Source: Welwitschia mirabilis
Lineage: Eukaryota; Gnetophyta; Gnetopsida; Welwitschiales
Direction: 5' to 3'
Length of the DNA: 64,000 bases
NCBI GenBank assembly: GCA_051453625.1
Contig: JBOZIK010000001.1
Coordinates: 171,436,063-171,500,062 of the forward strand
Part shown: piece by piece, positions 47,450 to 59,799 of the stretch
Layout: every line of letters begins with the position of its first letter
Numbering within the stretch: the stretch's first letter is position 1
Notes under the pieces: generated by a model
Database searches by the model: none
What the model saw: the letters and a program-made list of their open reading frames with translations, nothing else
What the model was told of the DNA's origin: nothing
Program-made: the position numbers and the translations under genes

Positions 47450-48150
47450 CAATTTATTACCAAACCTGAGAAATTATGGAACTTATTTAAGAGGTTATGA
47501 GCTTTCCTTACCATAAGAAGTCTAGAGTTCAAACATAAGAGAGTATCATCTACAAACTAGAGAATGGAATGAGAGAAAACTAAATTAGTGCTAAAATCTA
47601 ATTCTAAATAAAGAGTCTAGCTAAAAAATTCATTACAATAATAAAAATACTAAGAGAAAGGGTGTCATCTTGATGTAGATCGTTACTATCCTGGAAGTAA
47701 CTATATCCCTTTTTATCAATGATAATAGAAAAGGTTGGTGTTGAAATATAGAAGTGAATGAGACACCTAATAAACATTGGTACACCTAGTTCCTGTAATA
47801 CATAGTATATTATTTTCCACTAGAGTGTGTCAAATATTTTGGCTATATCAAGTTTAAGAAACATTGCAAGCTTATTTCTTCTTCAATGCAAATGGAGGAT
47901 TTCATCAGTAAAAATGATATTATTATGGATGACTCTTCTTGAAGTAAAACCAAACTGAGAAAAGAGAACCATATCTAAAAGAATAACTTTAAGCTTTTCT
48001 AATATAATTTTGATGCAAATCTTATAGAAAACATTACAAAGATTGATTGACTTATATTAATGACGGATTTTTACATCTTCTATTTTGGTAATAAGGGTGA
48101 TAAAAGTTTCATTTAAAGGTTTGTAAAAGATACCTTTTATAAAAGTTTCT
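47450..48150 (-). pseudogene. LINE 4 reverse transcriptase remnant
   Basis: Blocks on the minus strand: CNVFYKICIKIILEKLKVIL (~48040-47980), FTSRRVIHNNIIFTDEILHL (~47955-47895), KLDIAKIFDTLWW (~47855-47815), DDTLSLSIFIIVMNFLAR (~47680-47620) and FVDDTLLC (~47560-47537, catalytic Asp pair kept). Frames shift between blocks. Confidence 0.85.
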
Positions 48151-48849
48151 TGAACCATGTCATAGACATTTACTTTGATAATATTCCAAAAGATTTAATA
48201 GAACTCTATAGGGAATCCATCAAGGCTGAATCCCTATTATTTCCACTAAGTTAATGGTGTTTTTAGTTTTATCTTCTATGACTCTTTAATTCAAGTAGCA
48301 TTACTACTCTTTAGTTATAGGAGGATCAACTAGGATGCTACTAAGAACAATTGGTTTTTTAGTAAACAAGTTACGAAAATATTTAAATAAATAAATAGCA
48401 ATCTAGGTTTTGGTCTTGTAATGTGTTGTGGATGTGCTTCAATGTATCCAATTTTTTTTACATATGTTTGTTCTCCATCTAGAAGAAGAACTTTGTGTTA
48501 TGGTTCCTTTCTTTAATTTTTATTCTAGATCTCTATTTCCATTAAGTTTATTTCTTAGAAGATATATCATGAATTTGAGAGATAAGATGCTTTTTGTATC
48601 CTATATCTGTATTAATAGCTTCATTATGCTTTTGGATAATGACTAACTCTTTTAATAATTAATTCTTAACATTTCTAAAGGAATCAGTCAACTACTTATT
48701 CTAAATAATTAACTCATGCCTTAAAATTTTAATCTATAGGTATATGTATCTTTTATAGGAGTATTCCAAATATGTTTAAAAAAGTCTATGAATTTTTGAT
48801 CTTTCAACCAAGAATTCTCAAATTAGAAGAGAGATTTCTTTTGAGGGGA

Positions 48850-49480
48850 GTTCATTGTTAGGATTATAGGCCTATGATTAAAGAAAATCTAGCTTTTTAT
48901 TTAAGGGAAAAAATACTCATTTGATTTTTTTAATCAAACATCTATCAATTTTAAACATGATAAGACTTTCTCCTTCTATAATATTACTCCAGGTATAGGA
49001 AGCATCATGAAGAGGAAGATTTCTATAACTACAGTTATTTATACCTTTGGTAAAAAGATCAATACTAGAAATATTAGGGACATCAGCAAGTTTTTCATGA
49101 AGGCTAAAGATCTAATTAAAGTCATCCATGATGATATCTGGATAATCTAACATAATGTTCTATATTCATTAAAGTCTTTGATCTACTTCTTGAGACCCAT
49201 AGATATTGGTGATTCTTCTTTTTTTCATTAAAGTTCTAATCAATAATGAGGTAATTATTACTCTTACTAATAACAGAGATGATACCATGCTTCTAAAGGA
49301 TTATTAATCCTCCTTTTATACCCATACTTAAAATTAAAATAAAGGACTAAGAGAACTTTGTATAAAAATAATTAATTTTTAAAGAGTCAAGCTTAGTTTC
49401 TTGAAGAATACACATAGATATTAAAGAGTTCATCAAAAGACTTCAAAGGTGGGAAATTTTTCAATCATTCCCAAGGCCTC
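48850..49480 (-). pseudogene. LINE 4 endonuclease remnant
   Basis: LQETKLDSLKINYFYTKFS (~49412-49356) is the 'LQETK' start block; later the minus strand gives an IMDDFN-like block near 49130 (GDFN expected) and LPLHDASYTWSN near 49010-48975, the 'TWSN' block of LINE endonucleases, then MFKIDRCLIKK. Confidence 0.8.
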
Positions 49481-49691
49481 TACAATTCTAGAAAATAATC
49501 ATGAAAAGAAGATTTGAAATTACTTTTAATCTTAGATGTCCTCCTTTATCTATTTTTCAATCTTACCTTTTAGGTATTCATTCTTATCCTTTTGTCTATT
49601 TACCCCAATTTCCTAGTTCTACTAGCTACCAGCATTTCTTTAATGAACTTATTAATACTGTTTCCACTCCCTTTGTAATCCTATCCCATTT

Positions 49692-50750
49692 TCATTTATG
49701 TTTGTTGCTATGACTATCACTATGATAATTTATTTGATGCATTATAAACATGCTCTGTGTACTCCTATTTACTCTTTCATAGCCATTTTTTATTTCTTTT
49801 TTCATAATTTGTTCTAGTTCCTCTTTAGATATAATGTCATATTTGTTTACTTGCATGGTAAAATCATTATTTGGGATTGAAGTTGTTTTCTTTTTCCTAT
49901 TTTTCCTAACTTCTTGATAATCATTCTTTTCAACCTTTTTATTTTTCTTACATTTTTTATTGTATGTCCATTTTCTCCACATTTTAAGCATTATAGTGAA
50001 ATATTTTCAATTTTAGAATTAAAGACCACTTCTCCTCACATGATGTTTAGGGAATTTTTTTTTTCTTGGCATTGAAACTGTATATTTTCATATAAATACA
50101 TATTCTGATTGTCAACATTTTTTTCATAAGATTTGTATCTCTGTTAAGTTTAAAAAACTCCCTTGACATACCTCTAAGTTGTTTAAAAGAAATTAGGGTG
50201 CCATATTTCTAGATAAGGATTTGAAATACAAATCCAAATTAGAATATTTTCAAAAGTAGAGGATTTATCAAGAATAAAAGAACATCATTTTGTTAAAGCT
50301 AGATCTCTATGACAAAAAAAATAGGTCCCTCTTACCAAAACCTTATTCATGTCTTCTTCTATATTAAAAATAAAATTTGATAATCTATCTATAAGAAGAA
50401 TTACCTTACAAAATTCTTGATCACATCATAAATGCATTTTTTCTATGAATAGAAGTCCTCCTAAATATTAAAATTTACTAATAAGACTATTTCTGAATTG
50501 AGCCTCCAAATGCTTAGAGTAGTTCATAGGCATCTTTGCATTGAAGATATTGCCTTCATGTTAGAAGCCAAAGTAAAAGTTTTAAAATCTTTAAGGATTA
50601 ATTTTGATTCCCCCTATTAATATCACATAAGATTTTATACTAGAGTATTCTACCATCATTGAAGAGCCATAAGTGCTTTCATTACCTTGGATACCTTAGA
50701 TTTACTTGAGCCCACCCTTTTGGGTTTTTAGGGTTCATGAATCATTTATT
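49692..50750 (-). pseudogene. LINE 4 ORF1 with zinc knuckle remnant
   Basis: An intact 99-codon stretch (49991 to 49692) begins LKMWRKWTYNKKCKKNKKVE, reading as a CCHC knuckle whose first Cys codon lies just upstream, followed by a Lys-rich tail. Farther 5' are DUF4283-like blocks (LINPLLLKIF*FGFVFQILI, ~50285-50230). LINE RNA-binding protein in intact relatives. Confidence 0.6.
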
Positions 50751-51091
50751 AAAAAACCTTTCCTTAGGGGTAGAAAAATTAATGTGAGTTCTAAGTTTAT
50801 TCTACTACATTCTTTTAGATTTTGGTAGTAGAAAGCACCATTAAGGAGTTAATCAAAGGTGCATGGAAGATACATTACATCGAAAAAATCAGAAATTGCC
50901 TTTAGAATATCTCTACTAAAAGAATACTTACATGAGATACTCGCAAAAGATAAGAACACACTAGTGCATTAAATATGTACTAGAATTAGCTAACAAGCTG
51001 CTTTTCACACTGTCGCTATGATTCATGAAGAAAAATTCTAGCTTTTCTATTATGCTCTACTCCTCTTTTCTCTTCTCTTTCCCTTCAATCA

Positions 51092-51104
51092 GGTTATTAT
51101 CTTT
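51092..51104. repeat. LINE 4 target site duplication, 5' side
   Basis: GGTTATTATCTTT, partner of 45246-45258. Confidence 0.85.
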
Positions 51105-51620
51105 GGTTTTAATGAGTATAGTACCAAAGAATCCAATAGTTACCTACTTACAAATACAAGTTATGAGGTAAGAATTAGTGATGGAAGATATCTAAGGATG
51201 ATGAAAGTGTTGGTGATAAAGTTGGATGTTGAATAAATGCTTAAGGATATAAAGACAGTTTCAAATGAGAAGAAGGAAAAATAATAATTCAAGTAGGAGA
51301 ATCCACCAAAAGAGAATCTTATGCATAAATATCATAGTTTGTAGAAAGAGAAGAATATATTTGTAAAAGTCCTAATGAATAAGAAACAGAAGGACCTAAT
51401 AAGCATGATGACATTTAAAGAATGCTTGAAAAAAAAAAACTTAGATTTGAAGGATAGAATTATAATTTGAGATAAAGAACATTGCTAAAGAAAAGAAGGT
51501 AAAGATTTCCTTAACTTACTTGTCAGGAGTTACAACAAATTTGTAGAAGCATGTTTGAAAGTATCATCAAGATCGATGCATTTCAACCTTTTGAAACCAC
51601 ATGAAGGAGAATTTTTTAAA
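51105..51620 (+). pseudogene. Element D leader and N-terminal gag remnant
   Basis: Low-quality coding sequence (MMTFKECLKKKNLDLKDR near 51405-51460). Continues after the solo LTR at 52964. No motif strong enough to name except position in the element. Confidence 0.4.
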
Positions 51621-51625
51621 ATAAG
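51621..51625. repeat. Solo LTR target duplication, left
   Basis: ATAAG, repeated exactly at 52959-52963. Confidence 0.85.
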
Positions 51626-52958
51626 TGTTAACATATAAAAATTAACATTACGATTAGTTTAGATAACTATTTAATCTTATTATAAGATACTAATATAATA
51701 TATTTCACCATAACCACAAGTATTTTTTTGGTTTTCACATTAATTATGCACATAACTGTTTTTCAACATTTTCAGGTTGCTTAGGCTCAATTGAAGGATA
51801 GGGTTTAATTTCATGATTACTAGTGTTAAAACATCAAAATCACTATCTAGGCCACTAGTGCTACTAGTCTATGTGCTTAGACACCCTTCAAACTCATGTT
51901 CCTAGCATGTTATTGAAAATTAAATAAAATGTAGTTTTAGGATTAAATAAGTTACACATCAAAAATTAATTGCATTTCTATTAACACATGATGGTAATGA
52001 TGAGGATTTACAAAGTGACATTAAATAGGGCTAATTAGTATGATAGTGGAGACACATGATGTAGTTAGTGACTAGCAGCAACTGTAGTGCTCCGGAGTCA
52101 AGTGGTGGTGTCATCATAGGCATCTTCATTAAACAAGATAGAAGAAAAACCATATTTTCTAATGTAATCATGTAACTATCCACCTAATGATGTAAGCCAA
52201 GGCCTTATGACCATTCCTCTTCCTCATCTCTCATTATAAAAGGGCCTCGAATCCTTCATTATATCATCTTTTTCTTTAGGAAAAAATGGAGCATTTCAGA
52301 GCATTGACTTGTGATGGCTATCTGGTGACTCTTTGGAGGAGTGAGATAGTCTTGAGAATTGTGTGAGGAGTTTTTCTTCTTTATTCTTCCTTTGTTGTAA
52401 GGTTATTCCTATTTTGTGATACAGAGTTTGTTGTTTGATTTTGATTCATGAGTAATATTATAAGGGAAAGGCTTAAGTAACTACTTTTATTATAAAGTTT
52501 GTTTGATTTATGTGAATCCACTTTTATCACTTAATTTATTAATTTCATGGATCTTAATTACTCTAGAAGTTATTGCTTTCTATTGTTATTTTAATATTAA
52601 ATTATTAAGTGAATTCACCAAGTACCATATGGAGGATAAGATTATGCCTTATGACTTGAGCCAAATTCACTTGATAGTTTGAAGTGTTTTGCAGGAAAGG
52701 ATGATTGTATAACATTGGATTGATGGAGTACTTAAGAACAAGCCAGTAATACCTTGGAGCTAGTTTACTTCCCTACTCTCTAAAAAAAATTCAACCTTGA
52801 AATCAGTTCAACTCTTCTTTTCTTTTCATTTCTATTTGTAACTTGTTTTAAAGTTAAAATGGTGTAAAACTAATTCCATACCCAATGTTATCCCTTAGGA
52901 AGAATGATAGCTAAGTGAAAAGTTAGCTTAAATAGGAGACATTGTACTATAGTTAATA
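51626..52958 (+). mobile_element. Solo LTR (1,333 bp) of the element E family
   Basis: Starts TGTTAACATATAAAAATTAA and ends AGTTAATA (TA in place of CA). Collinear with the 5' LTR of element E: TATAAAAGGGCCTCGAATCC near 52236 corresponds to TATAAAAGAGCCTTAAGTAC near 58057, giving a shared TATA-box region. Flanked by ATAAG on both sides; no internal region, hence a product of LTR-LTR recombination. Inserted in element D gag. Confidence 0.88.
52235..52243 (+). promoter_or_regulatory. TATA-box candidate in the solo LTR
   Basis: TTATAAAAG, matched in position and sequence in the element E LTR (~58056-58064). Confidence 0.5.
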
Positions 52959-52963
52959 ATAAG
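52959..52963. repeat. Solo LTR target duplication, right
   Basis: ATAAG. Confidence 0.85.
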
Positions 52964-53549
52964 TTAACATTACTTTTACATAAGATGAAGATAATAAAGA
53001 AGATGTAGGTACTTTAGCAAGAAGACAAGTCCATGACAAATTACATAAAGGAGTTTCACAAATTTCCATCTAAGAAAAACATTTTAATTTCACCATAGAA
53101 AAGGTGACTAGATATTGGTTTAAGACTTACTATTCTAAATGAGATTACTATTATTACTCTTAAAACAATGGAAAAAACATACTAGTCTAGCCTACAATTA
53201 GAAAAGAAATTATAAAGAAATAATAAACCCAATAAAGGAAGATTCAGATGAAGGAATTAAGAATGAGGGATCATTAATAAGAAGAAAAAATAAACTAAGA
53301 ATTATAGAATAAAGGAAAAGAAGACATCAAATTAAGAGGATGCACCTACATATGAATTTCTTAGGAGTCTATCATAAATGTTATAAGATGAGACAAAAGT
53401 CTTATAAGTGTCCATTAGACAAGAAAGCTATACACATAACTATCATCTTTGAACATGGTGATATAAGTAGAGATTCCAAGAAAAAGAAATTAAAGAATAT
53501 TTCTAGTGATAAAGAGAAAAACATGATAGATAGAATAACTTTCATATAA
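52964..53549 (+). pseudogene. Element D gag C-terminus with degenerate zinc knuckle
   Basis: Short decayed frames lead to an ORF at 53340-53549 containing HKCYKMRQKSYKCPLDKKAI, a shortened CCHC-like knuckle (His and one Cys missing), then an acidic/Lys-rich stretch with FEHGDISRDSKKKK. In chromovirus-type elements a zinc knuckle followed by an acidic linker directly precedes protease, which is what is seen next. Confidence 0.65.
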
Positions 53550-53589
53550 GATGTAAAAACTATTAAGAAATTATCACAATAAAGATAAG

Positions 53590-53960
53590 TCATTGTAGCT
53601 AGATGTAAGTATAAGGATAAGGTATCTAAAGTTATAATTGATAAAGGAAGCACTAACAACTTAGTTTCTAATAGCATAGTGGAAAAGTTAAACCTATAGA
53701 CCTAGACCATGCCATGTTCAATACCATGCCTAATCTCTTGGTTACAAAAGAGGTGTCATGTTATAATTATAAAACAATGTCTAGTTAACTTCAAAATTGA
53801 TGACTTTTATGACTAAATTCATTATGTTATTGTTCCTATGAATGCTTATCATCTATAGTTATATAGACCATCATAATATTATACTAAGTCATGTATAATG
53901 GAGAGATAAATACTTGGATTATAATTAATAAGATAAGAAATATATTTAAAATTTTATTAT
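53590..53960 (+). pseudogene. Element D aspartic protease remnant
   Basis: CKYKDKVSKVIIDKGSTNNL (~53605-53662), with the active-site Asp at 53640-53642, corresponds to the 'IID.GS..N' motif of gypsy proteases; then SNSIVEKLNL, and later FKIDDFYD, VIVPMNAYHL (the 'V.PMDACHILLGRPW' block) and LYRPS*YYTK. Residue after the Asp is Lys, so activity is not expected even apart from the stops. Confidence 0.85.
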
Positions 53961-54351
53961 ATCTAGAGAATAGTCCTAGACATAAGAAAGAATATGATTT
54001 TTAAGAAGGAATCAATTGATAAACCAAATAAAAGAGAAAGGATATGATATGATAGTAGGGTTAATGGTTCTGTTTATAGAAGTAATTAAATAAGGGCCTA
54101 ATGGAGGTAAAATATATGTTGAAATATTTTATAGATAATATTTTTGATGACTTGATTTCTAGTTTATCACCCATCAGGAGCATAAACCATCAGATAGATT
54201 TAGTTCCTACTACTTCACTCTCAAGTAAAGAATTATAAATAATGTTAACACATGAAAAAGAAGAGAGTGATAAATAAGTACAATAGTTTCTATAAAATGT
54301 ATTGATTAAATAAATTTATTTTCATTTTCTATTTTAGAAATACTAGCTCTA

Positions 54352-54640
54352 AAAAAGGATAGTAAAGAGCCTTACATGTGTGTTGGTCCAAAAGCCATTA
54401 ATAAGATCACCAGAAGGTATTACTTTTTTATGCCTCACATGGATGATATTTTGGATTACTTGATGGATGCATTTATTTTTAGAAAGATAGACTTAAAGGG
54501 CTGATATCATCAGATTTACATCCAAGAGAAAGATGAATGAAAGTAAACTTTCATAACTTCATATAAGTTATAAAATAACTAGTGATTTCATTCAGATTGA
54601 TGAATGATTCCATGAAATTCATGAGGGTGTGCATTTCTAA
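54352..54640 (+). pseudogene. Element D reverse transcriptase, N-terminal part
   Basis: Reads EPYMCVGPKAINKIT, RYYFFMPHMDDILDYL and IFRKIDLKG*YHQIYI, the classic gypsy RT blocks up to the first catalytic Asp (in KIDL), then a TFITSY block. The stop after KG is where Ser or Gly-Trp-type variation occurs. Homology ends before the YVDD box, so the second half of RT is deleted or unreadable. Confidence 0.88.
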
Positions 54641-54859
54641 AGGCTCAATAAAATAAAAAATATTATAGGAAAATAGTTATAAAGACATTGCTAGATATTA
54701 TAGATTATATAAAACTTGTGAACTATCAAAAAATTTGCACCATTAATTAAACATGTAAAGGAATGTGTAGTGGATGATGTGAAGTTACACTATATGTTAA
54801 AGGAAAAAGAAAGGACTGATGAATGTAGGATTATACATGTTAGTAGTAAAACCATAATA
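54641..54859 (+). other. Degenerate region expected to hold RT end and RNase H
   Basis: Only a weak match (KTLLDIIDYIKLVNYQKICT, ~54680-54740) to the segment between RT and RNase H. Far too short for both domains, so a deletion is implied. Confidence 0.45.
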
Positions 54860-55720
54860 AAGCCTAAGTATGAAATTCTTATATGGAATACCTCATTCTA
54901 AAAGAAGGCATGATTACATTAGGTTATTAATGGATAGAATTAGAAACATGATAGAACTTTTTCCTTATACTAATAAGTAATGATACTTTATGTATTACTA
55001 TACTATTATTTAGTGAGATTTTACACCTTCATGCATTGCTAAAGATGATAGTAATAGATGGAGACATTAAGTTTTTAATCATTTTTGGATTATTTTATGG
55101 AATATAATGGACATTCAACTGTAGTACTCTTTAGTATATCATTCACAGATGGATGGATAGATAAAAGTTATGAACCATAGAATTAGGAGATTATTAAAAT
55201 GCCTTTATGAAGGTAATCCAAATAGGTGAAAGGATTACTTATCATATGTAGAATTTTTCATAAGAATTCCATATATAAAAGTATGAGAAAATCATAATTT
55301 AAGGTGGTATACAGATATTATCAAAGGATGTCATGTATATTGTATGATTTACTAAGACCTTTGATAATTTCAAAGAAGTATGTAAAAATAATTATAGAAC
55401 TCTATAAGTATGTGCATCAGACTTTAAAAGCATCAAAATCCAAGTCTGAGAATTCCTTAAACTAGCAAGGCCAAAAAAAAAAAAAAAAAACTATTTGTAT
55501 TTTAAGAGAGTAATCTAGTGATTACATACTTATGAAAAAAAGTTTTCTTATAAGAACCTATAACAAGCTCAGGTTCTACAAGTTTGATCCATGTAGAACT
55601 ATGAAGATCTCACTAAATTATTATGAGTTATATCTTCTAGAGCATGTGGGTATTTCACCTACATCCAATGTTGCTAAGTTAGTAAAGTATCATGGAGAAT
55701 GTAGAAAGGATGAATCTTGA
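54860..55720 (+). pseudogene. Element D integrase remnant with well-preserved C-terminus
   Basis: Core: FNHFWIILWNIMDIQL (~55075-55125) and YHSQMDG*IKVMNHRI (~55138-55185; the Gln expected in 'DGQTE' is a TAG stop). The C-terminal ORF 55532-55720 reads SFLIRTYNKLRFYKFDPCR and later GISPTSNVAKLVKYHGECRK, the conserved end of plant Ty3/gypsy integrase. An 18-base A run (55473-55490) lies between core and C-terminus. Integrase inserts the DNA copy into chromosomes; this one is broken. Confidence 0.88.
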
Positions 55721-55948
55721 GATGCAAAGTTAGAAGTTAAACAGATAAAAGTGAGAGGTGGATAAGATATTAATGATTTTTTACAATAATGAGAAGTAGA
55801 CATAGAGGAAAGTGTATAAGAAATACCTATTCGTATTATGAAGAGATTATCTAAATAATGCAATTTAAATGTTAAATAAGAACTACCTCAAAATAAGCCG
55901 CATAATTCTAACAAAAGAGAAGCATGTTTCCAATGATAGCTTACTTTT

Positions 55949-55964
55949 AAGAAAGGGAAGATGA
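55949..55964 (+). other. Element D polypurine tract
   Basis: AAGAAAGGGAAGATGA immediately before the 3' LTR (TGTGTGGACATCC). Confidence 0.75.
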
Positions 55965-56491
55965 TGTGTGGACATCCTTGAAAAATNNNNNNNNNNNNNN
56001 TATTTTATCTAATAAATTTTATAAGATTATTACCATGTTATAGTTGAGTAGTAATTTAATGTAATATGTTTAGAGGATATCTAGGTGTGATGACTATGCT
56101 ATGCTTAGAGAAATCTAGGAATAAGGAATATGTCATGTTTAGAACCTATGTATGGTAAAACATGTAAGAGAATAATAATAAATGAATTTTTCATGATTAT
56201 GATTGCTATTAAAGCCTTATAAATAAATAAGAGTAATAGGCATAAGGGGCATCAAATTAGTAGAAGATAAAATAAGGCTTTTAAAGGCCATTATTGAAAA
56301 GATCTTATAGAATCTCTATCAAATGTTAGTTTAGTTTGTAAGATTATGCTTTACATATCATTAATATAAATCAATTCTTTTAATATCTTTAATACTTTAT
56401 CTTCTTGTTTATTTCCTCTTACTTTTCTATTCCTTGCTAAATACACAATTCTAAAACTGATCTTTGAATTTTTGTTGCATTTAGCTCTACA
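55965..56491 (+). repeat. Element D 3' LTR (527 bp)
   Basis: Starts TGTGTGGACATCCTTG, ends GCTCTACA; collinear with 44677-45206. A 14-base N gap is at 55987-56000. Confidence 0.85.
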
Positions 56492-57464
56492 TTAAAAGTG
56501 ATACCCAATTTTGGCTATAAGATATCACTCATCCTTTAGTTCCATTTTTTTAATATGCCCTTTGGACATTTATGGGTTCTTTCTTTCAAATAATACTTTC
56601 CCATTATTTTAGGTAATGAAAAATGGAAGAGTAATCCCTTATTCTGCTCTTTGATTAATTACTTAGGCTAGAAACTCCTCTATAATATCATATGTTTTGC
56701 TAGTAAACATGAGATTATGTTCAAGAAAAACTTTTTTTGTAGGCAAATATGGATCTCCCTTTATAATGATTAAGCCATTTCATTTTAAGGCTTATATATG
56801 GCCCTATAGTGGTTTGTATTTCTTGAATTTCTCGACATCATTTGATTCATGGCAGAAGTAGGCTTCCATTACTATTTAGAGAAGATTAAACTTTAGTATA
56901 ACTACTAGAATAAGCTCCTTAGCAAGGGTATCTATATTGTTAAAAACTTTCTTATTTGTAACTATTCAAATATACCATAAAATAATGCTAATAACTCCAC
57001 TTATTATCCATTTGATGTTCTCCTAAGATACTTATATATGAAGTAACTCCCTCCTATAGCAAAATGGCATAAATGAAAAAAGTGTTGGTTTCTTTCATCC
57101 TCCCCTACATAGGTGGGATAAAACATGTTGATATGTATGCCCCTTTTCTATAGTTTCACTCTTGTTAATTTATTTCTATGATTAATTAACCACTTTAACA
57201 TGACATATTTTTTCATGATGCAACCTTTTTAGATCCTCTTACTTAAATAGTTTCTATCATATATTTTAGTCATCAAAATTTTTTTAATCAATAGATTTTC
57301 TTTCCTTTTACCAACTTCAGATCTAAACCATCTTTTCTCCTAATTGAATTACTTCTATTAACTTTGCTACCTCATTTATTTTCTTCTCAGTCTTAATCTC
57401 TTAGTTTTAGATTAATTGTCTTTATAGATTTCCATCCTATCTTCATAGCAAGATGTGAGCCATC
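56492..57464 (-). mobile_element. 3' fragment of a further minus-strand LINE
   Basis: Minus strand reads a zf-RVT/C-terminal pattern: PTYVGEDERNQHFF-like sequence near 57110, SIILWYI*IVTNKKVFNNID (~56985-56925; 'W.IW..RN..F' block) and LAKELILVVILKFNLL. A short T run (56549-56555) may be the poly(A) end. The 5' side is cut off where element E begins (57465). Confidence 0.6.
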
Positions 57465-58870
57465 TCTTTGCATGCCAAAATTGACATTATACATAAGTTT
57501 AATTAATTAATTTATCATAGGAAGAAACATTAAAATTCATTATTTTATTACATATTAATGTTTTCTACCCTTTTTACTATTTTTCATGAGATTATGAACT
57601 TTTCCCTAAAATTAGCAACTTTGTTGCTGGCTTCTGAAGAACACTTTCAAAACTAAAAGGATGTTAGCACACAATGATGATACTACCATCTTCTATCAGT
57701 GCCATCAACTTTTTAAGCCAAAACATCATGAAATTCACATTCTTGTAATAAATTTGGAAGTTCGTCACAATTAGCTTATGTGCTAAGTTAGGGAGAATCT
57801 AAATAAAATCTTTAAACCTAATGACACATGGCTGAAGTTTAAATCAATACATCATAGTAATATGTGGTGATAACAAGGATATCATGTGGAAGATACATGA
57901 CATGGCATCCATTGGTAGCATCATCAATAGTCAATGGCTTGTGGATACATGCCACACATATTTGTAACTCCCTACTTATGTAACTACCCTTATGTAACTG
58001 ACTACCAATCGCATCTAATGTAATCATGAAAAAGCTCCTCCAAGACTTCTTTCATCTATAAAAGAGCCTTAAGTACCCATTTTTAACATCTTTTTATTGT
58101 CTTAACATGGGAAATACTTAGAGGCTAGGACATGATGGTGCTCTAATCACTTTTCTTGGGGTTGAAATGTCCAAGGCTAGTTAAGAAGTTTTTCTTCTTT
58201 ATCTTTCTCCAATGATGTAATGAATTTCTCTTTTATCTTTAATGTAATAAATCTTTTAAACCCTTTAATGGTTATTTTACATTTCAATTAGCATTATCGA
58301 TATTTAAATAGAACTAGTTTTTCAATAGCTTTCATTCTTTTATTGTTAATGCATAAAAATAGGTATTAGCAATCTTTAGGTGAAGATTGCTTAATTATCA
58401 AGTTCTTTTAAATTGTGTAACTTATTTGAGATTACTATTATAAGTTTGTAGTTCCTGTTATTTGATAGGTCTTATGCACTTTAATTCACACTTTCTATGC
58501 ATATAAATGGCTATGAAGTATTAGAAGAACTGGATAACTCATCAAAACTCACGTTTTGGATCAGATTATGCCTCCACACTAAGCCTTAATGACTTGATAA
58601 TTTTAGTTTATGTTTCAGAATACAAGAAGCATCAGAACGAAGGTGGAGAGTTAGATAACTTGGCTAAATTCTTGAATCATTTCTATTCCCTTACTTGTCA
58701 ATTAAAGATCAATTTTCATCTTAACATTTAATTTTCATTTTATTTAAACTTTTATTACAAGTAGAATTAATTATGTATCTTTTGTTAAAATTACCACATT
58801 TATCCCTATGAAAGAATGATAACTAAGGTTTTAACTTAGTTTAAATCTGGATCACTGTAAACTATGATCA
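57465..58870 (+). repeat. Element E 5' LTR (1,406 bp)
   Basis: TCTTTGCATGCCAAAATTGA at the start matches TGTTTGCATGCCAAAATTAA at 63828; the next 170 bases align to the window end. Starts TC where TG is expected. Ends TATGATCA. Contains the TATA candidate near 58056. Confidence 0.88.
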
Positions 58871-58872
58871 TA

Positions 58873-58895
58873 TTTTGGCACTATTGCTTAGGAAT
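58873..58895 (+). other. Element E primer binding site
   Basis: TTTTGGCACTATTGCTTAGG, a decayed TTTTGGCGCCGTTGCCGGGG-type site as found after the LTR of many plant gypsy elements. Every difference is a G-to-A or C-to-T change except one or two. Confidence 0.8.
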
Positions 58896-59799
58896 TTTAA
58901 CAGGGTAATTTTTTTTAAGATTACATGATTTTCTTCTTGTAATTTTTAGCTAGTTTTTATTTTTCTAGTGGTAGGTACTAGTCCATTTCTAGTTATACCA
59001 GAACTAGTTCTCTTTGTTTTTTATTTTAGCAATATGTTTTTTTCCTTCTAGTAGTAAGTATTGGTTTGTTTTTAGTAAAACCTAAACTAGTTCATATTGT
59101 TAAGTTTGATTTTTTAATCTAACTTTTAAATTTTATTTTTATATCTGATATTTTATGTTGCAGGTTTAACAACTTTCCTACAGGTGCAACTAAATCTAAG
59201 ATTATGAAATAAAACTAAAACCAAGCTCTAACAATTTGTTTTATGTATTTTATGTCTTTGGAGTTCTATAATTTTTCATTTTTTAAAATTTTTATTTCTA
59301 TTCTATAAAACCTATTAAAATTTTTTGAAAAAATAAAAAACATGTAGGGTTTTTTTCTAAACTTGTAAATTTTTAAAATATAGTTATTTTGGATTTATAT
59401 TAAAAATTTTTTATATTATATAATCTAAAACCTTTTACATAGACTAAACAAACCCTCTATATTTTTTCCAAACTGTTTTGCTTAGATAAACTAGTATTGC
59501 CATCTTCCCTAACTAGTATCATTTACTTTCCTACTCTAAAACCTCTACAACTTTTATATAATTCTTGTCTTAACTCTTTAAAACTTTTTTGTTGGTATAC
59601 CTTCTCCTTGAAAACTGAGAAAAATCTAGAAAATGTGAATTCTTAACCCAAACCACAACCCATTTTCTGAACTTTTGATAATAAGTTAGGCTTTAATCCA
59701 TTTGAAACACCTTTCAATTTGAAACCTGTCTACTTATACAGTTTTTAAAATTATGAATAACCTAAATGAACCATACGAAACTTCATTTGATCTCGAAAG
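58896..59799. other. Element E leader, no recognisable coding
   Basis: AT-rich with short T runs; contains two related ~60-base stretches with GTAGGTACTAGTCC and GTAAGTATTGGTTTG (58973-59095). Confidence 0.4.

Larger units (their letters stand above)
45259..51091 (-). mobile_element. LINE 4: near full-length L1-type LINE inside element D
   Basis: 5,833 bp, nearly the same length as LINE 1 (5,831). Poly(T) at 45256-45261 marks the 3' end with the same ...TATATTAA..TTTCTCAAAAAA context on the minus strand. Minus-strand order: ORF1 with zinc knuckle (50750-49692), endonuclease (~49480-48850), RT (~48150-47450), zf-RVT (~46850-46450), extra C-terminal segment (~46110-45720). It sits in the leader of element D, just after the PBS, so it inserted after D. 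Confidence 0.9.
44677..56491 (+). mobile_element. Ty3/gypsy element D with nested insertions
   Basis: LTRs at 44677-45206 and 55965-56491, tRNA-Met-type PBS, gag with zinc knuckle, protease, RT and integrase in gypsy order (integrase last). Removing LINE 4 and the solo LTR leaves about 4.6 kb. The integrase C-terminus is the best-preserved part and resembles chromovirus-type Ty3/gypsy pol; lineage not resolved. RT is truncated before its YVDD box and RNase H is not recognisable. No matching target duplication was found (GAACA left, TTAAA right), so the LTR starts may be off by a few bases. Confidence 0.85.

Noticed and set aside
57839-58027. 62-codon minus-strand ORF with several His and Cys
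   Set aside because: Lies wholly within the element E LTR on the opposite strand; not open in the related solo LTR.
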